Positions 1-8,820 of a stretch of DNA of 64,000 bases are shown here, piece by piece. The translations under genes and the position numbers were made by a program. Numbering within the stretch: the first letter of the stretch is position 1; each line of letters begins with the position of its first letter. The notes beneath the pieces were generated by a model. The model worked only from the letters and a program-made list of their open reading frames with translations, searched no databases and was not told the DNA's origin. This DNA is from Chitinophaga filiformis (lineage in GTDB: Bacteria > Bacteroidota > Bacteroidia > Chitinophagales > Chitinophagaceae): NCBI RefSeq assembly GCF_021646545.1, contig NZ_JAKIRP010000001.1:868001-932000 (forward strand), given 5' to 3'.

Positions 1-1062
1 CAGGCCATTTCTGAAAAACTGAACGTAGCCCACACCCACCTGGTATCCAGCGGTACCGCCGCCCTTACAACAGTTATGGCAGCATTGGGAATCGGCGCCG
101 GGGATGAGGTGATCATGCCCACCTTCACATTTGTGGCCAGCTTTGAGTGTATCTTTTCTGTAGGGGCAACGCCTGTCCTGGTAGATGTGGACGATACCCT
201 GACACTGGACCCTAAAGCTGTGGAAGCCGCTATTACTCCCCGCACCAAAGCGATAATGCCCGTACACATGTGCGGCGCCATGGCTGACCTGGATGCGCTG
301 AAGGCTATCTGCGACAAACACAATCTGATCTTACTGGAAGATGCCTGCCAGTCTTTTGGCGGTAGCTATAAAGGCAAAGCGCTGGGAACCATCGGTCATG
401 CCGGTGCATTCTCTTTCGACTTCGTAAAAACAATTACCTGTGCAGAAGGTGGCGCTGTTGTAACAAACGATAAAGACATCTATCTAAAATGTGATGCATA
501 TGCCGACCATGGTCACGACCACATGGGAGTAGACCGGGGCGCTGACCTGCACCCATATATCGGGTATAACTACCGTATCTCCGAACTGCATGCTGCTGTG
601 GGGCTTGCCCAGGTGCGCAAGCTGGATACCTTCCTGGGCATCCACCGGAAAACAAAAAAGATCTTCAAAGATGCCCTGGCTACTGTACCAGGCGTAACTT
701 TCCGCCGTCTGCCAGATGCTGATGGTGACAGCGCAACCTTCCTGGCCTTTTTCCTGCCGGAAGAAAGTCAGGCACGCGCCGCTGCTGCTGCGATGAAAGC
801 TGCTGGTTTACCAACATTCTACTGGTATGACAACAACTGGCACTATATCCGTAACTGGGAGCATTTCAAACAAAGCACTGTGCTTTTCCGCTTTGCACCG
901 GGACTGCAGCAGGCAATGGAACTGTACAAGGTAAAGCAGTTCCCTGTGTCAGACGCTATCATGAGCCGCTGCATTTGTACGCCTATCAGCCTTAGCTGGA
1001 GCGACGAAGAAGTTCAGCAGCGGGCTGAGAAATTGGTGAATGCAGTAAAGAGCGCCCTATAA
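1..1062 (+). CDS. kdnA: 8-amino-3,8-dideoxy-manno-octulosonate (Kdo8N) aminotransferase KdnA, 5' partial
   Basis: PLP-dependent aminotransferase of the DegT/DnrJ/EryC1 fold, cut by the window edge: the frame is open from base 1, so the ATG at 76 is internal. The visible 353 residues contain the family motif VSSGTAAL near visible residue 16, the LEDACQSFGG block that holds the PLP-contacting Asp, and the Schiff-base Lys at about visible residue 143 in FVKTITCAEGG. In the known Shewanella pathway KdnA transfers an amino group from glutamate to the 8-keto form of Kdo. The function is inferred mainly from context: kdsB follows after 9 bases and kdnB after that, all on one strand. On its own the gene could be another sugar-nucleotide aminotransferase. 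Confidence 0.85.
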   Translation, partial: QAISEKLNVAHTHLVSSGTAALTTVMAALGIGAGDEVIMPTFTFVASFECIFSVGATPVLVDVDDTLTLDPKAVEAAITPRTKAIMPVHMCGAMADLDALKAICDKHNLILLEDACQSFGGSYKGKALGTIGHAGAFSFDFVKTITCAEGGAVVTNDKDIYLKCDAYADHGHDHMGVDRGADLHPYIGYNYRISELHAAVGLAQVRKLDTFLGIHRKTKKIFKDALATVPGVTFRRLPDADGDSATFLAFFLPEESQARAAAAAMKAAGLPTFYWYDNNWHYIRNWEHFKQSTVLFRFAPGLQQAMELYKVKQFPVSDAIMSRCICTPISLSWSDEEVQQRAEKLVNAVKSAL

Positions 1063-1071
1063 AAGATAAGC

Positions 1072-1800
1072 ATGAAGAAAGTAGCCTTGATTCCCGCCCG
1101 TTATGGGGCTACCCGTTTCCCGGGTAAACTGATGGCTAAGCTGGGAGGTAAATCTGTCATTCTGCGTACCTACGAAAGCACCGTGAACACAGGCGTGTTT
1201 GACGAGGTAATGGTGGTGTGCGACAGCGAGATCATTTACAATGAAATTGTGAATAATGGCGGTAAAGCCATCATGAGCAAAAAGGAACATGAATGCGGGA
1301 CCGATCGTATAGCAGAAGCTATTGAAGACCGTGCGGATGTTGATATCGTTGTGAATGTACAGGGCGACGAACCCTTTACCCAGAAAGAGCCGCTGGAGAA
1401 ATTGCTGAAAGTATTCGAAGGAGAAGAAGGTAAACAGGTGCAGGTGGCATCCCTGATGCAGGTACTGAAAGACCAAAAATCTATCGAAGACCCAAACTAT
1501 GTGAAGGTGGCGGTGGATAAGAAGTTCAATGCCCTTTTCTTTTCCCGCTCTGTCATTCCTTACCCGCGCGACAAGAACATCCAGACCGTATATTATGAGC
1601 ACATCGGGATCTATGCATTCCGCAGACAGACGCTGATGGATTTTACCAAAATGCCGGTAAGTCCCCTGGAAGCTGCGGAGAAAATAGAATGCCTGCGCTA
1701 CCTGGAAAATGGTATTCCCATGAAAATGGTAGTGACAGAATATATGGGTGTGGAGATCGATACGCCGGAAGATCTGCTGAAGGCGGAAAAATTACTGTAA
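1072..1800 (+). CDS. kdsB: 3-deoxy-manno-octulosonate cytidylyltransferase (CMP-Kdo or CMP-Kdo8N synthetase)
   Basis: Full-length 242-residue nucleotidyltransferase that couples CTP to Kdo-type sugars, giving the CMP-activated donor for lipid A/core assembly in the cytoplasm. The N-terminus has the family signature [13 protein letters not shown] (residues 7-19), followed by the CDSE and VQGDEPF blocks that bind CTP and metal. Length is normal for KdsB. It lies between kdnA (9-base gap) and kdnB (23-base gap), so this copy probably acts on 8-amino-Kdo, as shown for the Shewanella enzyme in the same arrangement. The substrate preference is inference; the sequence alone does not separate Kdo from Kdo8N. 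Confidence 0.93.
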   Translation: MKKVALIPARYGATRFPGKLMAKLGGKSVILRTYESTVNTGVFDEVMVVCDSEIIYNEIVNNGGKAIMSKKEHECGTDRIAEAIEDRADVDIVVNVQGDEPFTQKEPLEKLLKVFEGEEGKQVQVASLMQVLKDQKSIEDPNYVKVAVDKKFNALFFSRSVIPYPRDKNIQTVYYEHIGIYAFRRQTLMDFTKMPVSPLEAAEKIECLRYLENGIPMKMVVTEYMGVEIDTPEDLLKAEKLL

Positions 1801-1823
1801 TACTAAATCATTAAACGACTGAG

Positions 1824-2900
1824 ATGAAATTCAGGAACTTTAAAATGGTCGATTATGTGGTGTTTGGCCGTGGTGCGTTTGACCAGCTTGATGAGATACT
1901 GGCTCCCCGCCGTAAGGGCGATGCGCCAATGATATTCTTTGTAGACCATTTCTTCCAGGGTAATGAAGCCTTTGCCAAACGTATTCCCCTGAGAGGTAAA
2001 GATAAGATCGTATATATCGATGTTACTGATGAGCCGAAGACCAAATATGTGGATAAGGTAAGAGATGAGCTGAAGGCGGAATTTGGTGAAGTAAGCGGCA
2101 TCATTGGTATTGGCGGTGGTTCTGTAATGGACATGGCCAAAGCCGTAGCATTGATGATGAAGAACCCTGGTTCTTCTGCTGATTACCAGGGATGGGACCT
2201 CGTAAAAGTAGCCGGTGTGTATAAAGTAGGTATTCCTACGCTCTCCGGTACGGGGGCTGAAGTAAGCCGTACCTGCGTGTTGACCGGACCGACCCGTAAA
2301 CTGGGAATGAACTCTGACTTTACGCCATTTGACCAGATCGTACTCGATCCGGACCTGATAAAAGGTGTACCGGTAAACCAACAGTTCTACACAGCGATGG
2401 ATTGTTATATCCACTGTATCGAATCTTTACAGGGTACTTACCTGAATGCGTTCAGCCGTTCTTACGGTGAGGAAGCACTGCGTCTCTGCCAGGAGATCTT
2501 CCTGGAGAAAAATACCTGGGATGATGATGCAGACGAAAAACTGATGATGGCGTCTTATGCCGGTGGTATGAGTATCGCCTATTCACAGGTAGGTGTGGCA
2601 CATGCCGTGAGCTATGGCCTGTCTTACCTGCTGGGTACGAAACATGGTATTGGTAACTGTATCGTGTTTGATAAGCTCGAAGAGTTTTATCCGGATGGAG
2701 TGAAGGAGTTCAAGCAGATGGTGAAGAAGCATAATATCGATATCCCGCAGGGTATTACCAAGGGCCTGTCTGACGAGCAGTTCAATGCTATGATTGACGT
2801 TTCTCTGGGAATGGCGCCACTGTGGGAGAACGCATTGGGTAAAAACTGGAAGGAACAGATGACACGTGAACGCCTCCGTGCATTGTACGAGCAGTTGTAA
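1824..2900 (+). CDS. kdnB: 3-deoxy-manno-octulosonate 8-oxidase KdnB (iron-containing alcohol dehydrogenase family)
   Basis: 358-residue group III metal-dependent alcohol dehydrogenase. The Rossmann segment shows GIGGGSVMDMAK (about residues 96-107), the usual NAD(P)-binding motif, and the C-terminal helical domain carries the metal ligands in DCYIHCIES, VAHAVSYGL and TKHGIGN. KdnB oxidises the C8 hydroxyl of Kdo to an aldehyde, the substrate of KdnA. As the last gene of the kdnA-kdsB-kdnB unit it is followed 23 bases later by a strong terminator. A generic Fe-ADH assignment would be safe; the KdnB call rests on resemblance plus the operon. Confidence 0.88.
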   Translation: MKFRNFKMVDYVVFGRGAFDQLDEILAPRRKGDAPMIFFVDHFFQGNEAFAKRIPLRGKDKIVYIDVTDEPKTKYVDKVRDELKAEFGEVSGIIGIGGGSVMDMAKAVALMMKNPGSSADYQGWDLVKVAGVYKVGIPTLSGTGAEVSRTCVLTGPTRKLGMNSDFTPFDQIVLDPDLIKGVPVNQQFYTAMDCYIHCIESLQGTYLNAFSRSYGEEALRLCQEIFLEKNTWDDDADEKLMMASYAGGMSIAYSQVGVAHAVSYGLSYLLGTKHGIGNCIVFDKLEEFYPDGVKEFKQMVKKHNIDIPQGITKGLSDEQFNAMIDVSLGMAPLWENALGKNWKEQMTRERLRALYEQL

Positions 2901-2923
2901 TAAGGGAAGAAATCACTACTTAT

Positions 2924-2958
2924 AAAAAAGCCCCCTGTTTGCTGCAGGGGGCTTTTTT
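2924..2958. terminator. Bidirectional rho-independent terminator
   Basis: A perfect GC-rich stem, GCCCCCTG pairing with CAGGGGGC around a short loop, is flanked by A-run and T-run on both sides. It therefore works for kdnB on the plus strand and for the convergent MFS gene on the minus strand. Confidence 0.93.
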
Positions 2959-2965
2959 ATAAAGC

Positions 2966-4204
2966 TTATGGCAGGAACCTTCTGATAGGAACGGGCGCCC
3001 GCATATGAACAAAACGCCACATGATCTGCAGGCGGCGGTTGTGATAAATAAACAGTAGATAGAGGGCCGCCATCAGGGTCACGACTGCTGTACAAAAGAA
3101 CGTGACAGGGAAGAAGCGGGCATCATTGTGATAGACAAAGGCTGACAGGTAAGCGCCCAGGCCGATGCCGGCTTCCATCGCAATGTACATTGTAGCCAGT
3201 GCGCGGCCTTTGTGCTGCGGATGGCCCAGGTCGATAGTCCAGGCGGTAATGGCGGGAGAGTTCATCCCGACAGAAACTCCATAAACGACAGCCGCCGTCA
3301 GCATCATTGCCGGCGTGTGTGCTATGGCCAGCAGGAAAACGCCGATGGCCATGGTAATGGTGGATATCTTCAGAATAGGTACGCGGCCATATTTGTCAGA
3401 CACCTTACCCGCCAGTAAGCGGATACTGATGGAAGCGGCGGTAAAGAAGGTAAAGAACAAGCCTTTATTCTCAATGCCCAGATAGGTACTGAAGTCCGGA
3501 ATGATGGTGAACAATACGCCATAGCTGAGATATGTCAGGAAGATGACGATCACAGGCGCCAGTACCAGCGGCTCGAATATTTCAGTTTTGCTGATCTTCA
3601 ATGTGGATAAACGGAAGCGCTGTTTGTCCTGTAAGGTTTCCCGCATGCCGCCCACCAGGATCACGACAGACAATAAGGCAAACACTGCAGATACCTGGAA
3701 CATGATATGTATGTCCCAGTGGTTAGTGATATAACCCCCGATAGCTGGTCCCATAGCCAGACCTATTGTGCTGAACAGGCCAACCATACCCATGGCTTCC
3801 GCCCTGCGGGTGGAGGGCACGATGTCGGCAACATAAGCGGCGGTACCGGTCGGTTTAAAGCCGGTAGAAAAACCGTGAAAGAAGCGGAGTAATAAAAAGG
3901 CGCCTACAGAGCTGACCAATGGGTACAAAAGGCTGCACACCACACACACCAGCGAGCCGAAGATCATCACTGGCACACGACCGATCGTATCTGTCAGTTT
4001 TCCGCTGAAGGGACGGGACAAGCCGGCCATTAGCGTAAAAAGCGCAAGTATATATCCTTTGTAATCCTCACCACCCATCCGGGTCAGATAGGCAGGCAAT
4101 TCCGGTAGCAACATGTTAAAGCTGGCGGAAAACAGTGCATTGCTGAGGCATAACATTATAAAATGGAAGGTGTAAATTCTCCCGGGCAACTGATCCTGTT
4201 CCAT
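2966..4204 (-). CDS. MFS transporter
   Basis: 412-residue major facilitator with about 12 hydrophobic segments. The loop between TM2 and TM3 has the motif-A-like stretch GKLTDTIGR (about residues 66-74), and a related GKVSDKYGR occurs in the second half, as expected from the internal duplication of the family. This resembles drug/metabolite efflux-type MFS proteins, but the substrate cannot be read from sequence. The ATG at 4204 follows a perfect -7 box by only four bases, so the mRNA is predicted leaderless. It is convergent with kdnB and divergent from the NYN gene. Confidence 0.9.
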   Translation of the reverse strand: MEQDQLPGRIYTFHFIMLCLSNALFSASFNMLLPELPAYLTRMGGEDYKGYILALFTLMAGLSRPFSGKLTDTIGRVPVMIFGSLVCVVCSLLYPLVSSVGAFLLLRFFHGFSTGFKPTGTAAYVADIVPSTRRAEAMGMVGLFSTIGLAMGPAIGGYITNHWDIHIMFQVSAVFALLSVVILVGGMRETLQDKQRFRLSTLKISKTEIFEPLVLAPVIVIFLTYLSYGVLFTIIPDFSTYLGIENKGLFFTFFTAASISIRLLAGKVSDKYGRVPILKISTITMAIGVFLLAIAHTPAMMLTAAVVYGVSVGMNSPAITAWTIDLGHPQHKGRALATMYIAMEAGIGLGAYLSAFVYHNDARFFPVTFFCTAVVTLMAALYLLFIYHNRRLQIMWRFVHMRAPVPIRRFLP

Positions 4205-4208
4205 ACCG

Positions 4209-4216
4209 CAAAGTTA
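4209..4216 (-). promoter_or_regulatory. -7 box of the MFS gene (TAACTTTG)
   Basis: Perfect match to the Bacteroidota TAnnTTTG -7 element on the minus strand, ending four bases before the ATG at 4204. Transcription should begin at or within a few bases of the start codon. No clear -33 TTG was found at the usual distance. Confidence 0.6.
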
Positions 4217-4287
4217 CAATAAAGGGCAGAACCCCAGCCGGTTAATGGGAAAAATACAACTTATATTATTTATCGGCCGGGCGGTAG

Positions 4288-4295
4288 TAAATTTG
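4288..4295 (+). promoter_or_regulatory. -7 box of the NYN gene (TAAATTTG)
   Basis: Perfect TAnnTTTG on the plus strand, 21 bases before the ATG at 4317. It lies downstream of an in-frame ATG at 4245, which argues that 4317 is the real start. It is divergent from the MFS promoter about 75 bases away. Confidence 0.6.
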
Positions 4296-4316
4296 CATAC
4301 ACCCCAATCTACAGGT

Positions 4317-5057
4317 ATGGAAAATAAAGAGCTCCGTTTGGCAGTCCTCATCGATGCAGATAATATTCCGTACGCCGGCGTAAAGCCCATGATGGAAGAA
4401 GTGGCCAAGTACGGCATCCCGACTTTCAAACGGATATATGGAGACTGGACGAAACCTACCCTGACCGGCTGGAAGGCGGTCCTGCTGGATAATGCCATTA
4501 CCCCTGTGCAGCAATACAGCTATACCAGCGGCAAGAATGCAACAGACTCGGCTATGATCATTGACGCCATGGACATTCTTTATACCGGGCGGGTGGACGG
4601 CTTCTGCCTTATCACCAGCGACAGCGACTTTACACGTCTGGCAACCCGCCTGCGGGAAGCGGGAATGCGTGTGTTCGGACTTGGAGAAAAGAAGACGCCC
4701 AGCGCTTTCCGCGCTGCCTGCGACAAATTTATCTACCTGGAGATCCTGGCCGATAATGGTAAGGAAGCGTCTACCAAACGGAAGGCAGACAAGGGGAATG
4801 GTAAAGCCATCAGTAAGGCCGATAAATATGTGATCAACCTGCTGGCGTCCAGTATTAATGATATTGCAGATGAAGATGGCTGGGCCTACCTGGGAGAGTT
4901 GGGCAACCTGTTGCTGAAGAAACAGCCCGACTTCGACGCCCGTAACTATGGGTATAACAAACTGATACAGCTGATTAAAAGCTTTGAGGATTTCGAAATA
5001 GATATCCGGGAAAGCAGCCGTAAAATGGGGAAGCTGGTATACGTCAGAGTAAAATAA
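4317..5057 (+). CDS. NYN domain protein with C-terminal OST-HTH/LOTUS domain (LabA/DUF88 type)
   Basis: 246-residue predicted RNA-binding, PIN-like NYN protein. The NYN domain (about residues 5-150) shows the acidic residues of the family in VLIDADNIPY, TDSAMIIDAMD and ITSDSDF, which would bind metal in a nuclease. The C-terminal part (about 165-240) resembles an OST-HTH/LOTUS domain. I chose ATG 4317 over the in-frame ATG 4245 because a promoter box lies between them and the NYN fold begins directly after 4317. In the family such proteins are proposed ribonucleases; activity here is inferred. It is monocistronic, ending at a bidirectional hairpin. Confidence 0.88.
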   Translation: MENKELRLAVLIDADNIPYAGVKPMMEEVAKYGIPTFKRIYGDWTKPTLTGWKAVLLDNAITPVQQYSYTSGKNATDSAMIIDAMDILYTGRVDGFCLITSDSDFTRLATRLREAGMRVFGLGEKKTPSAFRAACDKFIYLEILADNGKEASTKRKADKGNGKAISKADKYVINLLASSINDIADEDGWAYLGELGNLLLKKQPDFDARNYGYNKLIQLIKSFEDFEIDIRESSRKMGKLVYVRVK

Positions 5058-5062
5058 GACAT

Positions 5063-5102
5063 AAAAAAAGCTGTTCTACCTTGGAGTAAAACAGCCTTTT
5101 TA
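5063..5102. terminator. Bidirectional terminator between the NYN gene and the small membrane protein
   Basis: Inverted repeat GCTGTT/AACAGC bounded by an A7 run on the left and a T run on the right, lying directly after the NYN stop and just past the stop of the minus-strand 47-residue gene. Confidence 0.7.
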
Positions 5103-5122
5103 ATATCTTAATAAGTTGGATA

Positions 5123-5266
5123 CTAGCGCTTAGCGTATTTGATAGCTGCGTAGAGGAACATTAACGCAAACAGGATAATAACTGCATAAGTCAGATAATG
5201 GGCAATCTTGTCTCCCGCTCTGTAAAAATCGGTAGTCTCTACGTTATTAATTACTTCAAGCAACAT
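5123..5266 (-). CDS. Small single-pass membrane protein, 47 residues
   Basis: A short open frame with ATG at 5266 and TAG at 5123-5125 encodes 47 residues: a polar, acidic N-terminal part, one hydrophobic segment at about residues 25-43 and a basic AIKYAKR end, consistent with a single inner-membrane helix with the N-terminus outside. It ends just before a good terminator in its own direction, and a TAACTTG sequence about 20 bases upstream resembles a -7 box. I do not recognise a family. The support is the membrane-protein composition and the flanking signals. Confidence 0.6.
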   Translation of the reverse strand: MLLEVINNVETTDFYRAGDKIAHYLTYAVIILFALMFLYAAIKYAKR

Positions 5267-5337
5267 AAAAATGATGTTTAGTGGTCCGGGCTGCAAGTTA
5301 GCGCATTCTGTTTGAAAATCCCAACATACGTACCCGT

Positions 5338-7317
5338 CTAATAGTTCGTGAGTTGCTCTATATATTGATGCAGACGTGATTTAGCCAGGAAATTTTTCTC
5401 CAGTGGTGCGGCGAACGGAACCGGGGTATCCAGTCCTGCACAGCGCAGTATGGGTGCATCCAGCAGATGGAAGCAATGTTCTGCTATCCACGCACTGATC
5501 TCTCCTCCCAGGCCACCGGTGAGCGTATCTTCATGAAGAATTAATACTTTGCCGGTAGCGGCCACTGCTTCCCGGATGGCGGTATAGTCCAGCGGTAATA
5601 AAGTACGCAGGTCAAGTATATGTAGTGATACGTCCGGGTGTTGCTGTACATATTCCAGCGCCCAGTGTACGCCGGCGCCATAAGTGATGATGCTGACATC
5701 TTCTCCTGCCCGTACAAGGCTGGCCTTCCCGATCTCCGTAGTATAAGGTGCTTCCGGCACGGGGCCGCTGATACTGCGGTAGAGTGCTTTATGCTCGAAG
5801 AACAATACCGGATTGGGATCGGCAAATGCCGCAAGCAATAATCCCTTGGCATCTGCCGGGGTGGCGGGATATACTACTTTCAGCCCCGGTACATGTGTGA
5901 ACCAGGCTTCGTTACTCTGGGAGTGGAAGGGTCCGGCGCCAACACCTGCCCCTGCGGGAAGCCTGATCACGACATCGGCGGTCTGTCCCCAGCGGTAGTG
6001 GATCTTTGCCAGGTTATTGACGATCTGGTTGAAGCCGCAGGTTACAAAGTCGGCAAACTGCATCTCCACCATACTTTTATATCCCATAAGGGAGAGTCCA
6101 AGTCCCGTTCCTACAATAGCGCTTTCACACAAAGGCGTGTTTCTCACTCTTTCCCTTCCATACTTTGCCAGAAAACCATCTGTGATCTTAAACGCTCCGC
6201 CATATTCCGCAATATCCTGTCCCATTAATATGAGGTTGGGATGCTGTACCATGGCCTGGTCCAGTCCTTCGGAAATAGCGTCGATGAATCTTTTATCATG
6301 AACGGCACTACCAGCCGCCGGTGAGACCGGCGCGGGGGCAGGGGCATAAATATCCTTCAGCTCATCCGCTTCACTGACCGGCGGAGATACAGCTGCCAGC
6401 GCGGTATTTATTTCCCGGTCTATTTCCTGCTTCAGTGCCTCCCGGATATCGTGAATGTCTTGTTCGTTGATAAGTTGCAGATAGGATAAGAACCCTTCGA
6501 AATGCTGGATGGGGTCTTGTTTAGCCCATTCCTCCAACAGGGCAGGAGGGACGTATTTAGTGCCGCTGGCTTCTTCATGGCCTCTCATGCGGAAGGTCAT
6601 CGCCTCTATTAATACGGGCTGTTGCTCCTGCAGGGCATGACGTTTCGCTTCCTTTACGGCATGATATACTTCCAGGAGATTGTTGCCGTTAATACGCATG
6701 CCGCGCATGCCATATCCGGCGGCTCTTTGTACGAGTTGTTCACAACGGTATTGTTCTTCTACCGGTGTACTCAGTCCATAGCCATTGTTCTCTATCAGGA
6801 AGATGACGGGCAAATCCCATACAGCCGCCACGTTCAGGGCCTCATGGAATTCGCCCTCACTGGTACCGCCTTCACCGGTAAAGGCCAGGGATACCTTGTG
6901 TTCTTTTTTTAATTTATGTGCCAGAGAAATGCCGTCAGCAATAGAAAGCTGTGGTCCCAGGTGGGAGATCATACCACAGATATGATGCTGCCGGGTGCCG
7001 AAGTGAAAGGAACGTTCCCGTCCTTTGCTGAATCCCAGCGGACTGCCCTGCCATTGATGGAACAGCTGCTGTAACGGTAGCTGCCGGGCAGTGAATACAC
7101 CGAGATTTCTGTGCAGGGGCAGGATCCACTCGTCGGCGTCTAACGCTAAAGTGGCGCCTACAGCAATGGCTTCCTGACCGATGCCGGAAAACCATTTACT
7201 GACTTTTCCCTGTCGCAGCAGCAGTAACATTTTCTCTTCAACCAGCCGCGGATACAACAGGGCTTTATAAAAAGTCAGCAGCTCCCCGTCACTGATATGT
7301 GCACGTTCAAAATACAT
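5338..7317 (-). CDS. Fused alpha/beta subunit of 2-oxoisovalerate (branched-chain 2-oxoacid) dehydrogenase E1
   Basis: 659-residue thiamine-diphosphate enzyme. The N-terminal half (about 1-320) is E1-alpha, with the TPP/Mg motif beginning GEGGTSEGEFHEALN and the following IENN. The C-terminal half (about 340-659) is E1-beta, with GQDIAEYGGAF near its start. It decarboxylates branched-chain or related 2-oxoacids and passes the acyl group to lipoyl E2, in branched-chain amino acid catabolism or branched fatty acid primer supply. The fused form is common in Bacteroidota. E2 and E3 are not nearby. ATG 7317 was chosen because a longer frame starting at TTG 7374 would overlap the upstream gene and lacks family similarity. 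The gap to the holin-like gene is 10 bases, so they are probably co-transcribed. Confidence 0.92.
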   Translation of the reverse strand: MYFERAHISDGELLTFYKALLYPRLVEEKMLLLLRQGKVSKWFSGIGQEAIAVGATLALDADEWILPLHRNLGVFTARQLPLQQLFHQWQGSPLGFSKGRERSFHFGTRQHHICGMISHLGPQLSIADGISLAHKLKKEHKVSLAFTGEGGTSEGEFHEALNVAAVWDLPVIFLIENNGYGLSTPVEEQYRCEQLVQRAAGYGMRGMRINGNNLLEVYHAVKEAKRHALQEQQPVLIEAMTFRMRGHEEASGTKYVPPALLEEWAKQDPIQHFEGFLSYLQLINEQDIHDIREALKQEIDREINTALAAVSPPVSEADELKDIYAPAPAPVSPAAGSAVHDKRFIDAISEGLDQAMVQHPNLILMGQDIAEYGGAFKITDGFLAKYGRERVRNTPLCESAIVGTGLGLSLMGYKSMVEMQFADFVTCGFNQIVNNLAKIHYRWGQTADVVIRLPAGAGVGAGPFHSQSNEAWFTHVPGLKVVYPATPADAKGLLLAAFADPNPVLFFEHKALYRSISGPVPEAPYTTEIGKASLVRAGEDVSIITYGAGVHWALEYVQQHPDVSLHILDLRTLLPLDYTAIREAVAATGKVLILHEDTLTGGLGGEISAWIAEHCFHLLDAPILRCAGLDTPVPFAAPLEKNFLAKSRLHQYIEQLTNY

Positions 7318-7327
7318 GGTATTAAGC

Positions 7328-7675
7328 TCAATCGTTATCGCCTCCCGCAATGCTATGCATGATACCACTAACAACGGTGAGGACCAGGCTGAATATCAGC
7401 GCCCACCAGAATCCGTCCACCTTGAATCCTCTTACAAGGTTGGACGCGAGCAGTATAATAATAGCATTGATCACTAACAGGAACAATCCCAGTGTAAGTA
7501 TCGTAGCAGGAAGTGTTAGTATTATCAGTATTGGTTTCACCAACAGGTTCAAGATAGCTAATACTAATGCGAGCACAAGGGCAGTCGTAAAATCCTTGAT
7601 AGTTACACCCGGCAACACGTATGCAGAAAGCATAGCTGCCAGCGCCGTTACAAGTAAGCGGATGAGAAAGTTCAT
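7328..7675 (-). CDS. Phage-holin-like four-helix membrane protein (PF04020/YvlD type)
   Basis: 115-residue protein made almost entirely of four hydrophobic segments, with the family's NLLVKPILIILTLP block in the centre. Proteins of this family are annotated as phage holin superfamily IV, but they are widespread chromosomal inner-membrane proteins of unknown role, and nothing phage-like surrounds this copy. It lies 10 bases upstream of the E1 gene on the same strand, suggesting co-expression without an obvious functional link. Confidence 0.88.
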   Translation of the reverse strand: MNFLIRLLVTALAAMLSAYVLPGVTIKDFTTALVLALVLAILNLLVKPILIILTLPATILTLGLFLLVINAIIILLASNLVRGFKVDGFWWALIFSLVLTVVSGIMHSIAGGDND

Positions 7676-7720
7676 GTAATGAAATTTTTTGGGAAGGTAA
7701 CAAATTGGAGCTATACCGGC

Positions 7721-8647
7721 TTACAGAAAATCATCGCTTTCTCTGTAAGCTTTTATCAGGGCCAGTTCACCCTCTTTGCCTGGATTGGCGTTGCCGTGCT
7801 CCATGCCCAGCACACCCTTGAAGCCTTTTTTATGTAAGTGCTTGAATATGTTCTTGTAATTGATTTCGCCGCTGGTAGGTTCTTTGCGACCCGGATTATC
7901 ACCGATCTGAATATAGGCTATCTCGTCCCAGCACAGGTCCATGATGGGAATCAGGTTGCCGGTATTGCGCTGCATATGATAGATATCGTAAAGGATCTTA
8001 CAGCTTGGACTATTCACTGCTTTACAGATGCCATAGCTTTGTTCTGCTGTACGCAGGAACAGGTCAGGATTGTCACTCAATGGCTCCATAACCATGATCA
8101 GTCCTTCTTTTTCCAGTACGTCTGCTCCCATACGAAAAGCCTCGATTACATGGGCGGTTTGTACACCAATAGGCAGATTTCTTTCAAAATAGCCAGGTAC
8201 CACAGTGGCCCATTTGGCATTTACACGTTTAGCCGTTTCCAGTGCCTGCTTACATACCTTTACAAAAGCATCCTTAAACTCCTGCTTACCAGTGGTGAGA
8301 GATACTTTCCAGTTGTCTCCGGCATCTATCACAAAAACGCCCATCTGCATACCGAGCTTGCTGAGGAGCTTTCCGACCTTTTCCTGTTCTGCCGGATCGC
8401 GTTTCATCAGCCCATTGTCTTCTATGGCACGGAAGCCCTGGTCATACATAAACTGGATCTGGTCTAAAAAGCTGGCGCCCGCGCTGTTTTTAAACATCCC
8501 GTCGTGGGGGGCATAGTTCAGGTTAAATGTCTTACCTGCAGATTCCGGGTTTGTGAGATCATTGTGCATCGCTGCGGCTGTGTTGCCGATAGCCAGCGTG
8601 GATAGTCCCGCTAATGTGCTTTGCTGAAGGAATTTTCTTCTTTCCAT
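7721..8647 (-). CDS. Tat-exported sugar isomerase/epimerase-like TIM-barrel protein (hydroxypyruvate isomerase-like)
   Basis: 308-residue protein beginning with a twin-arginine signal (ERRKFLQQSTLAGL, residues 2-15) and then an AP-endonuclease-2-type TIM barrel. Metal-ligand-like residues appear in VMEPLSD, LYDIYHMQ, IQIGDNPGR and GMEHGN, the pattern of hydroxypyruvate isomerase and sugar 2-keto/3-keto epimerases. It is predicted to act in the periplasm. I chose ATG 8647 because the longer frame (TTG 8812) adds 55 residues unlike any signal and would put the RR motif inside the protein. It is divergent from the SUMF1-like gene. The substrate is unknown; sugar-keto intermediates are a reasonable guess from the neighbours. 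Confidence 0.87.
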   Translation of the reverse strand: MERRKFLQQSTLAGLSTLAIGNTAAAMHNDLTNPESAGKTFNLNYAPHDGMFKNSAGASFLDQIQFMYDQGFRAIEDNGLMKRDPAEQEKVGKLLSKLGMQMGVFVIDAGDNWKVSLTTGKQEFKDAFVKVCKQALETAKRVNAKWATVVPGYFERNLPIGVQTAHVIEAFRMGADVLEKEGLIMVMEPLSDNPDLFLRTAEQSYGICKAVNSPSCKILYDIYHMQRNTGNLIPIMDLCWDEIAYIQIGDNPGRKEPTSGEINYKNIFKHLHKKGFKGVLGMEHGNANPGKEGELALIKAYRESDDFL

Positions 8648-8820
8648 AACGTTCCAAGGGTTGATTGCATGAATGTTAAATGTAATCGCTTTTTGATTCT
8701 GTTGCAAGGGGAGGAGAGGAAAAGTGTAGAATTGACGCATCTTCAACAGAAAAACGTTGCATTCCATTATTTGATTTAATAAATTCACAGCATTACAGGT
8801 TTTATCTTTCAAGAAGTGTT

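Noticed and set aside
7328..7675. Phage holin gene suggesting a prophage
   Set aside because: This membrane-protein family is chromosomal in many bacteria despite its name, and no phage structural, lysis or integrase gene is near.
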